From positions 31,879-95,878 of the forward strand of contig JBEVTI010000018.1 of assembly GCA_041156125.1 (NCBI GenBank): a stretch of 64,000 bases of DNA. The letters are read 5' to 3'. The notes under the pieces were generated by a model. That model was not told the origin of the DNA, searched no databases, and saw only the letters and a list, made by a program, of their open reading frames with translations. Source of the stretch: Paraktedonobacter carboxidivorans. GTDB lineage: Bacteria; Chloroflexota; Ktedonobacteria; Ktedonobacterales; Ktedonobacteraceae. Positions 49,413 to 58,668 of this stretch are shown here, in pieces. How positions within the stretch are numbered: position 1 is the first letter of the stretch; the number at the start of each line of letters is the position of its first letter. The translations under genes and the position numbers were made by a program.

Positions 49413-50714
49413 ATGCCTCAACAATATAAAGCCCTCCAGGGTTTTAAAGATATTCTACCTGATGATCAACCCTACTGGCGCCTGATTGAAAAAGTGGCGG
49501 TCGAGGTAGCGGAGACCTTTGGCTATCGGCGCATTGATACGCCAACCCTGGAGGAAACTTCGCTCTATCGGCGTACCTCTGGTGAGGGTACAGATGTCGT
49601 AGAAAAAGAGATGTACAGCTTTGACGATCGCCCGGATAAAGAGGGGCACAGCACAAATGTCACGCTGCGCGCCGAAGGCACGGCGGGAGTAGTGCGCGCT
49701 TATCTGGAGCACGGGATGTTTCAATTGGCTCAGCCAGTCAAGCTTTATTATCTGAGTGTGCCGGTTTTCCGCCATGACAAACCACAGGCCGGACGATTAC
49801 GCGAACACCACCAGTTTGGTGTTGAGGCGCTGGGCGACGGCGATTCGGCTATCGATGCCGAGGTCATTGGTCTGCTTTATCAAGTCTATACACGCCTGGG
49901 TTTGAAAAATGTGCGCGTGCGCTTGAATAGCATTGGCGATGGCACTTGCCGCCCTCAATATATTGAGACGCTCAAGGATTATTATCGCCCACTGCTCGAT
50001 GACGCCTGTCAGGACTGCAAGGTGCGCTTTGTGAAGAATCCCTTGCGCCTGCTCGACTGCAAGGAGCCGCGCGACCAGGCGAAAATCGCGGCTGCTCCCA
50101 GGATCTCAGATCATCTGTGTCAGCCATGCCAGGAGCATTTTACAGCTCTGCAACGCTTTGTCAAACTCTATGGAGTGCCGATCGAACATGATCCGCTAAT
50201 TGTACGTGGACTTGACTATTACTCGCGCACGGTCTTTGAATTCACGTCCAATGATGACAATCTCGCGCTTAGCGGCGGGGGACGTTACGATGGACTGGCG
50301 GAAATTCTAGGCGGCTCACACACGCCGGGCATTGGCTTTGGTGCTGGTGTTGAACGCATCATTCTGGAATTGAAAAAACGCGCTATTCAGCCTCCGATGG
50401 CGGCAAAACCACGCGCCTTTGTGGTCAATCTTGGCAAAAGCGAAGAGTTGAGAGATGCCACTGTCAGCCTGGTCGCTGAACTGCGTCAGGTGGGTATACA
50501 GACTGAGATGAGCTATGGCGGACGCAGTGGGAAGGCGCAAATGAAGCAGTCCAACGCCTCTGGCGCGGCCTACGCGCTGCTGCTAGGTGATAATGAGTTG
50601 GCAGACGACTTTGTGACGGTGAAGGATCTGCAGGCCAGCGGACTGGGCATCGAAAACAAGCAGATCGAGATTAAACGCGCGCACCTGGTAGAGTTTTTGC
50701 TGAGCGGGAAGTAA
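49413..50714 (+). CDS. hisS: Histidyl-tRNA synthetase
   Basis: 433 residues from ATG 49413 (GAAGG 8 bases upstream; the frame opens at 49377 inside the promoter). Class II synthetase. Seen: GFKDILPDD at the start, motif 2 region FRHDKPQAGRLREHHQFGVE, the histidine-specific RGLDYYSRTVFEF, motif 3 SGGGRYDGL with GIGFGAGVERI, and the C-terminal anticodon-binding domain. It carries a CxxC pair twice in the insertion region (CQDCKVRF, CQPCQEH), a possible zinc site. Confidence 0.96.
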   Translation: MPQQYKALQGFKDILPDDQPYWRLIEKVAVEVAETFGYRRIDTPTLEETSLYRRTSGEGTDVVEKEMYSFDDRPDKEGHSTNVTLRAEGTAGVVRAYLEHGMFQLAQPVKLYYLSVPVFRHDKPQAGRLREHHQFGVEALGDGDSAIDAEVIGLLYQVYTRLGLKNVRVRLNSIGDGTCRPQYIETLKDYYRPLLDDACQDCKVRFVKNPLRLLDCKEPRDQAKIAAAPRISDHLCQPCQEHFTALQRFVKLYGVPIEHDPLIVRGLDYYSRTVFEFTSNDDNLALSGGGRYDGLAEILGGSHTPGIGFGAGVERIILELKKRAIQPPMAAKPRAFVVNLGKSEELRDATVSLVAELRQVGIQTEMSYGGRSGKAQMKQSNASGAAYALLLGDNELADDFVTVKDLQASGLGIENKQIEIKRAHLVEFLLSGK

Positions 50715-50751
50715 ACCGCTAAGTCCAAAGAGAAAATGGGGAAGTAAGCGC

Positions 50752-51555
50752 ATGCCAGGGTATAGAGATCAGGAGTATCTCCTGAATGAGCAGTATAAAG
50801 ATGCTACAAACTTTAGCATGCGCGTTGAACTGCATCGGCGCTTTAGCGTAAATAAGTATGGCTGGCAGCGCTGGGTCTTCGATCAACTGCGCGTTGACGA
50901 GGGTGGTAGCATGCTGGAACTCGGCTGCGGACCGGGCTTGCTCTGGTTGAGCAACCTGCGGCGTCTGCCAGCAGACTGGCAGATCACGCTCTCCGATTTC
51001 TCGCCGGGTATGCTCCAGCAAACCCGTCAGCGGCTCGGCGAGGAGCATTTCACCTATCAGGTGATAGATGCACAGACCATTCCCCGTTCGTCGGAAAGCG
51101 TTGACGCCATCATCGCCAATCACATGCTCTACCATGTACCCGACCTGTCGAAAGCCCTGGGAGAGATCCGGCGTGTCTTGAAGCCAGGTGGACGCTTCTA
51201 TGCCACCACCATCGGTCGCCAGGATATGCGCGAACTTAACGAGCTGGTCCGGCAAACCCTACCGGACCTCCCCTGGCAAAGTATCAGCCTGCACTCGCCC
51301 TTTGTTCTGGAAAACGGTCAGGAACTCCTGGCTCCTTTCTTTGCAGCCGTTACCTCGCTGACCTATGAGGATGCACTCGAAGTTACCGAGGTCGAACCGC
51401 TGCTCGCCTACATTCGTTCAGGTAGCCTGGGTTCCAATTTAAATGAGGAACAACTGGGCGCGCTCAGGCTAAGGATGCAGCAAGAACTGACGACCTCCAG
51501 TACGCTTCATATCACAAAGTCTATGGGCATATTTATAGCGAGCAAAGCAGAATAA
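50752..51555 (+). CDS. Class I SAM-dependent methyltransferase
   Basis: 267 residues; GGGGAAG upstream. Motif I MLELGCGPGLL, motif II acidic end of strand 2 in TLSDFSPGML, motif III region SVDAIIANHMLYHVPD, and LKPGGRFYATT. It is a type-11 methyltransferase of unknown substrate. It begins 37 bases after hisS and may share its transcript. Its stop codon abuts that of the convergent ABC permease with no gap. Confidence 0.9.
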   Translation: MPGYRDQEYLLNEQYKDATNFSMRVELHRRFSVNKYGWQRWVFDQLRVDEGGSMLELGCGPGLLWLSNLRRLPADWQITLSDFSPGMLQQTRQRLGEEHFTYQVIDAQTIPRSSESVDAIIANHMLYHVPDLSKALGEIRRVLKPGGRFYATTIGRQDMRELNELVRQTLPDLPWQSISLHSPFVLENGQELLAPFFAAVTSLTYEDALEVTEVEPLLAYIRSGSLGSNLNEEQLGALRLRMQQELTTSSTLHITKSMGIFIASKAE

Positions 51556-53112
51556 TCAACGCTGGAGCCGCAGAAGATATGACATGCTCAGCCGCCACAT
51601 CACCAGCAGGATAACTGCATCCAGCAGCGCGAGAAGCGGCATCACAAGGAGAAACGGCACGCGCCAGGTCAGCACAAGTTCAGCTCCAAGTAAGACTATG
51701 GCCAAAGCAAGCAGCTGTAAGCGGCGCGGAGTAACAGGCATCTCCTCTTGCATCAGCGCCTGCAGACGATCTTCGATGGCCAGTGAAAGATCTTCATCCA
51801 GCGCGCTACCCAGCACAGCAAAAGCAGTATAGCCAGGCAGGAGAAGCAGAACTAACAGCAGTGCTTTGCCCAGGTCAAGCGCGGAGAGACCTGTCCAGAG
51901 GCCAAGCAAGAGGGCCACTGATAGGCCAGGCAGGAGGGCCAGGCAGAGGAAAGTATAGAGGCGACCACGCAGAAAACTGACAAGACCACGCGGCATGACC
52001 AGGTAGAGCGTGAGGCGTTGGCCCTCGCTGCTAATACTATAAGGCGCATACTCAAGCAGTATCAAGGCGAGTAGAAACGTGGCATAATTAGCTACCAGCA
52101 GCGGCGAGGTCAGGTGCAGTGGGCTGAGCGCGGCACAGATCACCTTGAAAAGGGCAAGCAGGACGATAAAGACAAGCAGGCGTAGCCAGGCGAAGAGATG
52201 GCGACTCTGGTTGAGCAAGCCCTTGACAAGCAGAGCAGCCGTCATTGTACGCGAGCGGCCAAGCACTGTCAGCAGCAGAGGTAAGCCAGGAAGCGCCAGT
52301 GTATTTATTTTCTCGGACTGGCCCTGGGAAAACTGCACAGTCGCGAGGTAGAACTGGCCAAGGGGACCAGCCATTGGCAGCAGGGCTACGAGCAAGATAA
52401 GCACCATGCTCAGCAGGGCCAGTTCTGGAGCAAAAGCAACTAATGATCTTCCAGGGGCAAACCAGTTGGTAAGCACAGTCAACACTCTTTCCACACCGAA
52501 TAAAAAGTTCCAGTTGGGTCCAGACACTAGTAGAAAGAGCAGGTAGGGCAACACAAGCAGTCCTGCCGCTATGCCCAGCATCGTGCGCAGATGCGGCAGG
52601 AGAAAGCGTAGTACCAGAAATGTTATCAGTTGTGCCAGCAGGACTACAAGAGCTGCCCCTGCTCCCAGCAGAGCCAGCCAGAGGAGCGAGGACCAGCCCA
52701 GCACAGGCGCGAGAGCCAGACCAAGCACACCTATCTCCCAGCAGAGCCAGTTGCCACTACCTTTGAGCAAGATCAGCCCGTAAAGTGCGCGCCAGCGCGT
52801 AGAGGAAGCGATAGGCTGCAGCGTGAGCAGCAGGGCTTCGTTGCTGTTCAAAGCATATTGAAAAGTCGCGAGCACAGAGAAAAAGGCCATAATGCTCCAG
52901 GCAGCCAGGCAAACCAGCCAGAGATGGCTAACAAGTACGCCCTCAACTTGCCAGACAGTCAACGCGGCGAACAGGCGCAGACAGGCCCAGATGCCAGATC
53001 CTAGCTGGATTGCCAGAGCAAGCGAGATCCCAATACGCGCGCGTCTATCCTGGCGCAATCCATTAGTGCTTGAGCGCAAGGCAGCTCGCCAGATGACGAG
53101 AAGCGTGTTCAT
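51556..53112 (-). CDS. ABC-2 type exporter permease
   Basis: 518 residues with about twelve membrane helices and small soluble loops, very rich in Leu. The 4-base overlap (ATGA-type) with the upstream ATPase gene shows coupling. The charged loop after helix 9 (ISSEGQRLTLYLVMPRGLVSFLRGR) is the coupling-type element seen in ABC-2 exporters. No substrate can be assigned. It runs into its convergent neighbour with no intergenic base. Confidence 0.85.
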   Translation of the reverse strand: MNTLLVIWRAALRSSTNGLRQDRRARIGISLALAIQLGSGIWACLRLFAALTVWQVEGVLVSHLWLVCLAAWSIMAFFSVLATFQYALNSNEALLLTLQPIASSTRWRALYGLILLKGSGNWLCWEIGVLGLALAPVLGWSSLLWLALLGAGAALVVLLAQLITFLVLRFLLPHLRTMLGIAAGLLVLPYLLFLLVSGPNWNFLFGVERVLTVLTNWFAPGRSLVAFAPELALLSMVLILLVALLPMAGPLGQFYLATVQFSQGQSEKINTLALPGLPLLLTVLGRSRTMTAALLVKGLLNQSRHLFAWLRLLVFIVLLALFKVICAALSPLHLTSPLLVANYATFLLALILLEYAPYSISSEGQRLTLYLVMPRGLVSFLRGRLYTFLCLALLPGLSVALLLGLWTGLSALDLGKALLLVLLLLPGYTAFAVLGSALDEDLSLAIEDRLQALMQEEMPVTPRRLQLLALAIVLLGAELVLTWRVPFLLVMPLLALLDAVILLVMWRLSMSYLLRLQR

Positions 53113-54527
53113 ACTGTGGCCTCCTCTTGAGCAGTTAACGCCAGAAAGACGCTCTCCAGGTCAGGGGCCGAGGCCAACTCACGCAATTGTGCCGCGCTCC
53201 CCTCCGCGAGTAAACGACCATGCTGAATAATACTTACACGATGGCAAAGCGTTTCAGCTACTGCCAGGTCATGGGTTGAGAGAAAAATGGTGGTGCCCAT
53301 ACCAGCCAGGTGCAGGAAAAGATCCTTCAAACGACGCGCGCTTAGTGGATCAAGCCCGTTGAGCGGTTCGTCAAGGATCAGCACTGATGGTTGATGCAAA
53401 AGCGCGCCCGCGAGCGAGAGCTTGCGCTTCATGCCAAATGAGTAGGTAGCACAGAGTCGGTCAGCCTGCTCGATAAGATCAAGCATAGTCAGTAATTCGT
53501 TAATACGAGCTGTGGATTGTTCACGCGGCAGTCCGCGTAATTGCGCCAGAAAGGTCAAAAATTCGCGCCCCGTCAGACGATCGTAGAGCAGAGCACGATC
53601 AGCCACATAGCCCAATGCCCCTTTAGCCAGCAATGGTTCGCGCCAGACATCATGGCCTGCCAACCACGCGTGCCCGGACGTGGGCTGGAGCAGACCGACC
53701 AGCATCTTAATGGCGGTCGATTTTCCCGCGCCATTGGGACCAAGAAACCCATAGATCTCCCCACGGCGGATTGTCAGATTAAGCTTCTCAAGCGCCACAA
53801 AATCCGCGTAATGGCGCGTCAAATCCACAGTGCGTATAGCAAGAGGGGCGTCTACCTCGGTTCCCGCGACCAGTGGTGTCCGTGGAGCAAGGGATACAAG
53901 TTGCTGATCTAGCATCTCGTCTTGTTTCCCTCCTGACTGCACAACAGTAACTGAATGCGCGTGAGCAGGCGCGGACATAGTCGCAGGATCGACAATCTCT
54001 GGCAAGTCCAGCATGGCCAGAAACGCAGCGCGTTGATCAACGTTGATCAGCAATTGATCGGTCGAGCAGGTCCCACGCAGACCAAAATGGAACAAGCGTG
54101 GGCTTTGCAAACGTAGCAAAACCTGATTATTGTTGGAAAAAGCCAGCGTCAAGTAACGTTGCTGCGTATCGTAGTACAGCCTGGGAATGGGTCCCAGGCG
54201 CTCCTGAACCGGGCGCGCGCTCAGGATCTGTGCGCGCGGAAGACTGGCGTGAAAATCGAGCCCATAGCGCAGCTCTAAGCTTGTCGCCGAAACGCGATGG
54301 CTCGTACCAAGTGGCAACAAAAGCCTGCCAAACATCAAGGCGACAAACAGAGCAGCGACAGTCAGAAGCAGGGTTTGCAGCAAGGCACCAGGTACAAAAT
54401 GCAAGATCAGGAAAACAATTACCATACCTTCCGCCAGGCAAAGAAACAGAAATGCGCCAACCGTGCTCAGGTAGGGCCCTTTGCGCGCGGCATAGGTAAA
54501 GATCTGCGTTGAAGCTACTCGAGACAT
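53109..54527 (-). CDS. ABC exporter ATPase with N-terminal membrane and PH-like extension
   Basis: 472 residues. Residues 1-75 contain two membrane helices, and 80-170 form a beta-rich domain like bacterial PH domains (ATSLELRYGLDFHASLPRAQILSARPV, split by type). A linker follows, then a standard ABC-2 ATPase from about residue 235: Walker A GPNGAGKST, a Q-loop-like TYSFGMKRKLSLAGALLHQP signature region, Walker B VLILDEPLNGLDP, and STHDLAVAE. ATPases of this class are normally soluble and about 300 residues, so the N-terminal fusion is unusual. First ABC gene after the MerR regulator (6-base gap). Confidence 0.88.
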   Translation of the reverse strand: MSRVASTQIFTYAARKGPYLSTVGAFLFLCLAEGMVIVFLILHFVPGALLQTLLLTVAALFVALMFGRLLLPLGTSHRVSATSLELRYGLDFHASLPRAQILSARPVQERLGPIPRLYYDTQQRYLTLAFSNNNQVLLRLQSPRLFHFGLRGTCSTDQLLINVDQRAAFLAMLDLPEIVDPATMSAPAHAHSVTVVQSGGKQDEMLDQQLVSLAPRTPLVAGTEVDAPLAIRTVDLTRHYADFVALEKLNLTIRRGEIYGFLGPNGAGKSTAIKMLVGLLQPTSGHAWLAGHDVWREPLLAKGALGYVADRALLYDRLTGREFLTFLAQLRGLPREQSTARINELLTMLDLIEQADRLCATYSFGMKRKLSLAGALLHQPSVLILDEPLNGLDPLSARRLKDLFLHLAGMGTTIFLSTHDLAVAETLCHRVSIIQHGRLLAEGSAAQLRELASAPDLESVFLALTAQEEATV

Positions 54528-54533
54528 AGTTTA

Positions 54534-55379
54534 TCACTCCTCTTCAGGTCGATGACCAGTAGTAAGCGCTGTGTGGCCAGCGGCACCTTTTTGTGCCAGG
54601 AGTTCAAAGAAGCGCCGTTGAGCTGGTGAAACGGCTGTCGCAAGCAATTCTACCAGCATGCTGACATATGGATTGGGTGCCAGAGAGCCACCCTGCGCGA
54701 GTTGCGCAAACAGGCGAGGCAAATCTGGACTGCTCAGGTATTCTTCGGCAAGCTGAGCCACTTCGGAAGCATCCGCGGGAAGATTGGCCAGGCCAGCGAT
54801 GCGCATCTCCAGATCAAACAAATGGTGAAACTGCTCAGCTTGATTAGCTATATGTTGAATGGCCTCCTGAAAAGTCTGACGATACTCAGCCGGCCAGTGA
54901 AAGGAGCCAAGCAAAGCATCTATGCTTTCACCCCAGGCCAGCGCTGCGGAACTTTGTTCCGCAAACAGCGAGGTAAGCTGAGCCTTGATTGCGGGCGAAT
55001 AAAGAAAATGTGTCCCTTCCTCAACTGGTTCAAGTTTCTCACCGGCCAACAAAGTCTGCAATAGCGAGCGGCGTTCTTCTAGTTCCAGGATTTGCGCGCA
55101 AAGTTCCTCTACCAGAGATTGTAAAGCCGCGCGTAACGTGCTCGCGCCATCCTCGCTTACATCACTGAGAATTGCGCGAATGCGCTCAAGCGAGAGACCC
55201 AGGGCACGCAGGCGCCGAATACGCTGTAAACGCAACAGCTGCCGCGCTGTATAGAGCCGATAGCCGCTCTCAGCGCGCACCGGCTCATCAAGCAGGCCAA
55301 TTTCGTGATAATAGCGAATAGTCTTGGTCGAGACCCCAACCAACCGTGCGATCTCACCAATCTGGAGCAATTCTCTCAT
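54534..55379 (-). CDS. MerR-family transcriptional regulator
   Basis: 281 residues from ATG 55379 (AAAGGA about 10 bases upstream; the frame extends to 55439). Winged HTH at 1-70 (IGEIARLVGVSTKTIRYYHEIGLL, RLLRLQRIRRLRALGLSLERI), a coiled-coil dimer helix (about 80-120), and a C-terminal helical effector domain of about 150 residues with no metal Cys. It is the first gene of an operon with the ABC exporter, a common arrangement for self-regulated drug or stress exporters. Confidence 0.9.
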   Translation of the reverse strand: MRELLQIGEIARLVGVSTKTIRYYHEIGLLDEPVRAESGYRLYTARQLLRLQRIRRLRALGLSLERIRAILSDVSEDGASTLRAALQSLVEELCAQILELEERRSLLQTLLAGEKLEPVEEGTHFLYSPAIKAQLTSLFAEQSSAALAWGESIDALLGSFHWPAEYRQTFQEAIQHIANQAEQFHHLFDLEMRIAGLANLPADASEVAQLAEEYLSSPDLPRLFAQLAQGGSLAPNPYVSMLVELLATAVSPAQRRFFELLAQKGAAGHTALTTGHRPEEE

Positions 55380-55448
55380 AGCAGGGTTTTCCTTTCTCTT
55401 ATTAGAGACTATAAAACCTTCCAGCGGGGTTAAGGTCAAGGGTGTATT

Positions 55449-56108
55449 TTAGTGGAGGACCAGCACATCCAGGGTGCGCGGTCCATGCACGCCTTCGACG
55501 CGGTTGAGTTCGATATCCGAGGTAGCTGAGGGGCCAGAAATAAAGGTCAGAGGCCGATGATGGAGCTTGACGGCGGCGCTCAAGCGCGTTATAGCTTCAG
55601 GAACAAGATCTACAATTTGTTCCTCATTGATGACGCAAAGATGATAGTCTGGCAACAGAGAGAGCACGCGGCGACCTTGAGCGCTCCCTCCATCCAGGAC
55701 AATTGTACCTGTTTGAGCGATACCGAGTGCGCAACCGGTGAGCACACCATCGCTGCCATCCAGTTGCTCGTTGCTCAGGGGCGGCATATCGCGCAAAATC
55801 TCCACCTGCGCAGGTTCCCAATTCAACAGCAGATCGGCTGGCACAACCAGACGCTGAATTCCACGTTCAGCACAGGCAGCGGCAATGGCCTGGGAGAGTT
55901 CACGCGCCTCTATACGCTTTACCTTGACTTTGTAGTCGGCTACGCGTTCGATAAAACGCTCTATCATCTCTGCATGCTCGGCACTTCCGCTATGCAAATA
56001 GGTACGCGTGACAGCGACCTCCTCTGGCTGCTCGTTCGCGGGTACATCCTGGAGGGCTGAGCGAATGCGGCTTAAAATCTCTTCACGCGCGTCTGTTCCG
56101 CTCTTCAT
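55449..56108 (-). CDS. lutC: Lactate utilization protein C
   Basis: 219 residues from ATG 56108 (AGGAGGAG upstream), overlapping lutB by 4 bases. LUD-domain protein of the L-lactate oxidase complex with LutA and LutB. Seen: EEILSRIRSAL, the central TGCALGIAQTGTIVLDGG, LSLLPDYHLCV, and the terminal FISGPSATSDIELNRVEGVHGPRTLDVLVL. This ending is the family hallmark. Third gene of lutABC. Confidence 0.95.
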   Translation of the reverse strand: MKSGTDAREEILSRIRSALQDVPANEQPEEVAVTRTYLHSGSAEHAEMIERFIERVADYKVKVKRIEARELSQAIAAACAERGIQRLVVPADLLLNWEPAQVEILRDMPPLSNEQLDGSDGVLTGCALGIAQTGTIVLDGGSAQGRRVLSLLPDYHLCVINEEQIVDLVPEAITRLSAAVKLHHRPLTFISGPSATSDIELNRVEGVHGPRTLDVLVLH

Positions 56109-57580
56109 GCGTCTCCTCCTGAGTTGTGCTGGACCTTCTGACGTTCGCGCCACCAGTCGCGAAAGCTCTGGTCAGGGACCGCTGGCATATCGCGCATAAT
56201 CGTCCAGTTGCCTGGTTCGCCAGGCAGCCACTCGATAAAATCGCCGCGCTTTAAAGGCAACTGGCCAAGTTGAGCCAGCTTCTGAGCCTGTTCGTAGCGC
56301 ACACGGCTTCCGAAGGTACGCGCGATCATACGCATGACAAGCCCCTCCAGGTTAGCGCGATCGCGTAGCCGGCGACTGAGTTGCTTCCGACGCACCACTC
56401 GCCCACGCAAATAGATTAGAATCTGAGGGATGTTGATCTTAACCGGGCAGACATCATAACAGGCCCCGCAAAGCGATGAAGCATAAGGTAGCGTCTCAGC
56501 CTGTCGAATATCCAGCAACTGTGGCGTGAGAATCGCCCCAATCGGGCCAGGATAGACAGAGCTGTAGGCATGCCCTCCCGTGCGCTCGTAAACCGGGCAA
56601 ATATTCAGACAGGCACTACAACGGATGCAGTTGAGCGTCGAGCGACCCACAATATCCGCCAGCACCTGGGTGCGCCCGTTATCGAGCAGCACAAGATGAA
56701 ACTCCTGGGGTCCATCACCCTCGTGTGTGCCACTCCAGAGCGAGGTATAGGGATTCATACGCTCGGCAGTCGAGGAACGCGGCAAGAGCTGTAAAAAGAC
56801 CTCCATATCCTGCCAGGTCGGCAGCACCTTTTCAATACCCATGACTGAGATCAACACCTGCGGTAGCGTCACACACATACGTCCATTACCCTCGGACTCT
56901 ACCACACAAACGCTGCCTGTTTCGGCCACCGCGAAGTTCGCGCCACTGATCGCTACCGGAGTCGCGAGAAACTTGCGACGCAGATGGGCGCGAGCCGCAT
57001 TAGCAAGATCGCGTGGCTCGTCGGTAAGCTGCTCTACATCAAGTTCGCGCAGAAAGATTTCACGAATCTCCGAGCGGTTCTTGTGAATCGCTGGCACCAG
57101 AATATGCGAGGGGCCTTCGCCTGCAAGCTGAATAATCAGTTCGGCGAGATCGGTCTCGATAGCCTTGATACCCCTGGCCGCCAGCGCGCTATTGAGTTTG
57201 ATCTCGTCAGTCGTCAAAGATTTAACCTTGATCACCTCGTGTGTACCGTGACCTTCGACGATTTGCGTGACTATCGCGTTCGCCTCCTCTGCATCGCGCG
57301 CCCAGTGAATCTGGCCACCAGCGCGCTGAACCGAGGCTTCCAGTTCCAGCAAATAGGTACCAAGGTGACGCAGAACACGCTCCTTGAGGGCCCGTCCAGC
57401 CTCGCGCAACTCCTCCCAATCCGGCATCTCCTCGACCACGCGTGTGCGTTTATCGCGAATTGTGTGGGTAGCTTTACGCAAATTACGGCGCAGTTGTGCA
57501 TTGCCCAGAGCTTGCTTCGCCGTAGACTGAAAGGTGGGTAGAGGGCGTCCCTTCAAGGATGGACCAGTCAGCTCACTCAT
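56105..57580 (-). CDS. lutB: Lactate utilization iron-sulfur protein B
   Basis: 491 residues from ATG 57580 (AAGGGAG 7 bases upstream; 4-base overlap with the lutA stop). A LUD domain (VKSLTTDEIKLN, SGANFAVAETGSVCVVESEGN) is followed by two 4Fe-4S motifs: CIRCSACLNICPVY and CGACYDVCPVKINIP. The protein moves electrons from lactate oxidation within the membrane-associated Lut complex. The C-terminal 80 residues are the usual DUF3390-like tail. Confidence 0.96.
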   Translation of the reverse strand: MSELTGPSLKGRPLPTFQSTAKQALGNAQLRRNLRKATHTIRDKRTRVVEEMPDWEELREAGRALKERVLRHLGTYLLELEASVQRAGGQIHWARDAEEANAIVTQIVEGHGTHEVIKVKSLTTDEIKLNSALAARGIKAIETDLAELIIQLAGEGPSHILVPAIHKNRSEIREIFLRELDVEQLTDEPRDLANAARAHLRRKFLATPVAISGANFAVAETGSVCVVESEGNGRMCVTLPQVLISVMGIEKVLPTWQDMEVFLQLLPRSSTAERMNPYTSLWSGTHEGDGPQEFHLVLLDNGRTQVLADIVGRSTLNCIRCSACLNICPVYERTGGHAYSSVYPGPIGAILTPQLLDIRQAETLPYASSLCGACYDVCPVKINIPQILIYLRGRVVRRKQLSRRLRDRANLEGLVMRMIARTFGSRVRYEQAQKLAQLGQLPLKRGDFIEWLPGEPGNWTIMRDMPAVPDQSFRDWWRERQKVQHNSGGDA

Positions 57581-58323
57581 CGCAATAGGCTCCCTTCTTC
57601 CGTCGCAGCCAGTATCTCCGCGATATGCAGTGTGCGCACCCCAGCTCGTTGGCGATGCAGCGCTCCTCCCATATGCAGCAAGCAAGAATTATCAGCCGCG
57701 ATACAAACCTCGGCCTGCGTATTCAGCACATTACGCAGCTTATCGTTCAACATAGCCAGCGAGGTATCAGCATTTTTGATGGCGAATGTCCCGCCGAAAC
57801 CGCAACACTCCTGTGCCTCAGGCAATTCTACAAGATCGAGGCCGCGTACTGCGCGCAACAAACGTAAAGGAGCATCGCCGACATGTAAAAAGCGCAAAGA
57901 ATGGCAGGTAGGGTGATAAGTCACGCGATGCGGGTAATACGCTCCCACATCTTCTAGACCCAGGCGCTTGACAAGAAACTCGCTCAACTCGTAAACACGC
58001 GGTGCCAGTGCCTGCACCTCCATCAGCAAATGCTGATCGCCAAACCACTCAGCCGCCAGTGGATACACCTCACGCACCATACCAGCACAGGAAGCAGAAG
58101 GCGCAACAATTACCTCAGCCTGACCAAAGATGCGCACAAAACGCTGAATCAGTGGCAAAGCCTCGCGCTGATAGCCAGTATTAAAATGCATCTGCCCACA
58201 ACACGTCTGCTCCTCAGGAAAATCGACGGTATGCCCAAGGCGTTCGAGCAACTGCACCGTCGCGCGCCCGGTCTGCGGGAAGAGGGTGTCGTTGAAACAA
58301 GTAATAAATAGGGAAACTTTCAT
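57577..58323 (-). CDS. lutA: Lactate utilization protein A
   Basis: 248 residues. Two CCG domains bind iron-sulfur or heterodisulfide-type centres: TCCGQMHFNTGY and ECCGFGGTF, each preceded by single Cys residues (FITCFND, APSASCAGM, HPTCHS). It is the first gene of lutABC; each downstream gene overlaps the previous one by 4 bases, so the three proteins are made in fixed ratio. Direct repeats upstream at 58390 and 58427 may bind the operon regulator; no LutR gene is present in the window. Confidence 0.96.
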   Translation of the reverse strand: MKVSLFITCFNDTLFPQTGRATVQLLERLGHTVDFPEEQTCCGQMHFNTGYQREALPLIQRFVRIFGQAEVIVAPSASCAGMVREVYPLAAEWFGDQHLLMEVQALAPRVYELSEFLVKRLGLEDVGAYYPHRVTYHPTCHSLRFLHVGDAPLRLLRAVRGLDLVELPEAQECCGFGGTFAIKNADTSLAMLNDKLRNVLNTQAEVCIAADNSCLLHMGGALHRQRAGVRTLHIAEILAATEEGSLLR

Positions 58324-58389
58324 AATCCTCTTTTCCGGGAAATCGCCACCCGTCGCTATCTGTAATACGTACCCCTGGCGGTCTCTACA

Positions 58390-58444
58390 GTATCATGGTA
58401 CAGAGATCTGAGCAGTGGTCTTTATTGTATTATGGCACAGAGAT
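58390..58444. promoter_or_regulatory. Imperfect 18-bp direct repeats upstream of lutA
   Basis: GTATCATGGTACAGAGAT at 58390-58407 and GTATTATGGCACAGAGAT at 58427-58444 match at 16 of 18 positions, 37 bases apart. They lie 67 and 104 bases before the lutA start. Each contains a rough GTA...TAC dyad, as expected for a dimeric repressor. Confidence 0.45.
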
Positions 58445-58555
58445 TTCAGTAAATGAAAGGTTTCAATACGCATACAGACAAGATAAGTGAGGCTTGCGTT
58501 AAACAGGTGTGGTTCTCAAGCGCGCTTTGGCAGCGAGTGGGCAATACACATCAAA

Positions 58556-58626
58556 ATGGACAGACAGAAACCAGGAAACCGGTGCGAGAAAATGCTATAC
58601 TGGCCTCCTGGTTTCTGTTTGTTCAT
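58556..58626 (-). terminator. 20-bp inverted repeat after the giant ATPase gene
   Basis: Arms 58556-58575 and 58607-58626 pair over 20 bases with two G-T type mismatches, 42 bases after the stop at 58669. Confidence 0.65.
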
Positions 58627-58668
58627 TCCCCTGCTCATTTTTCGGATAAGCAGAATGCTAAGTGAAAC

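Larger units (their letters stand above)
58324..58668. other. Intergenic region between lutA and the giant ATPase gene
   Basis: 345 bases. It holds the direct repeats upstream of lutA and the hairpin at 58556-58626 after the giant gene. No ORF is supported. Confidence 0.5.
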
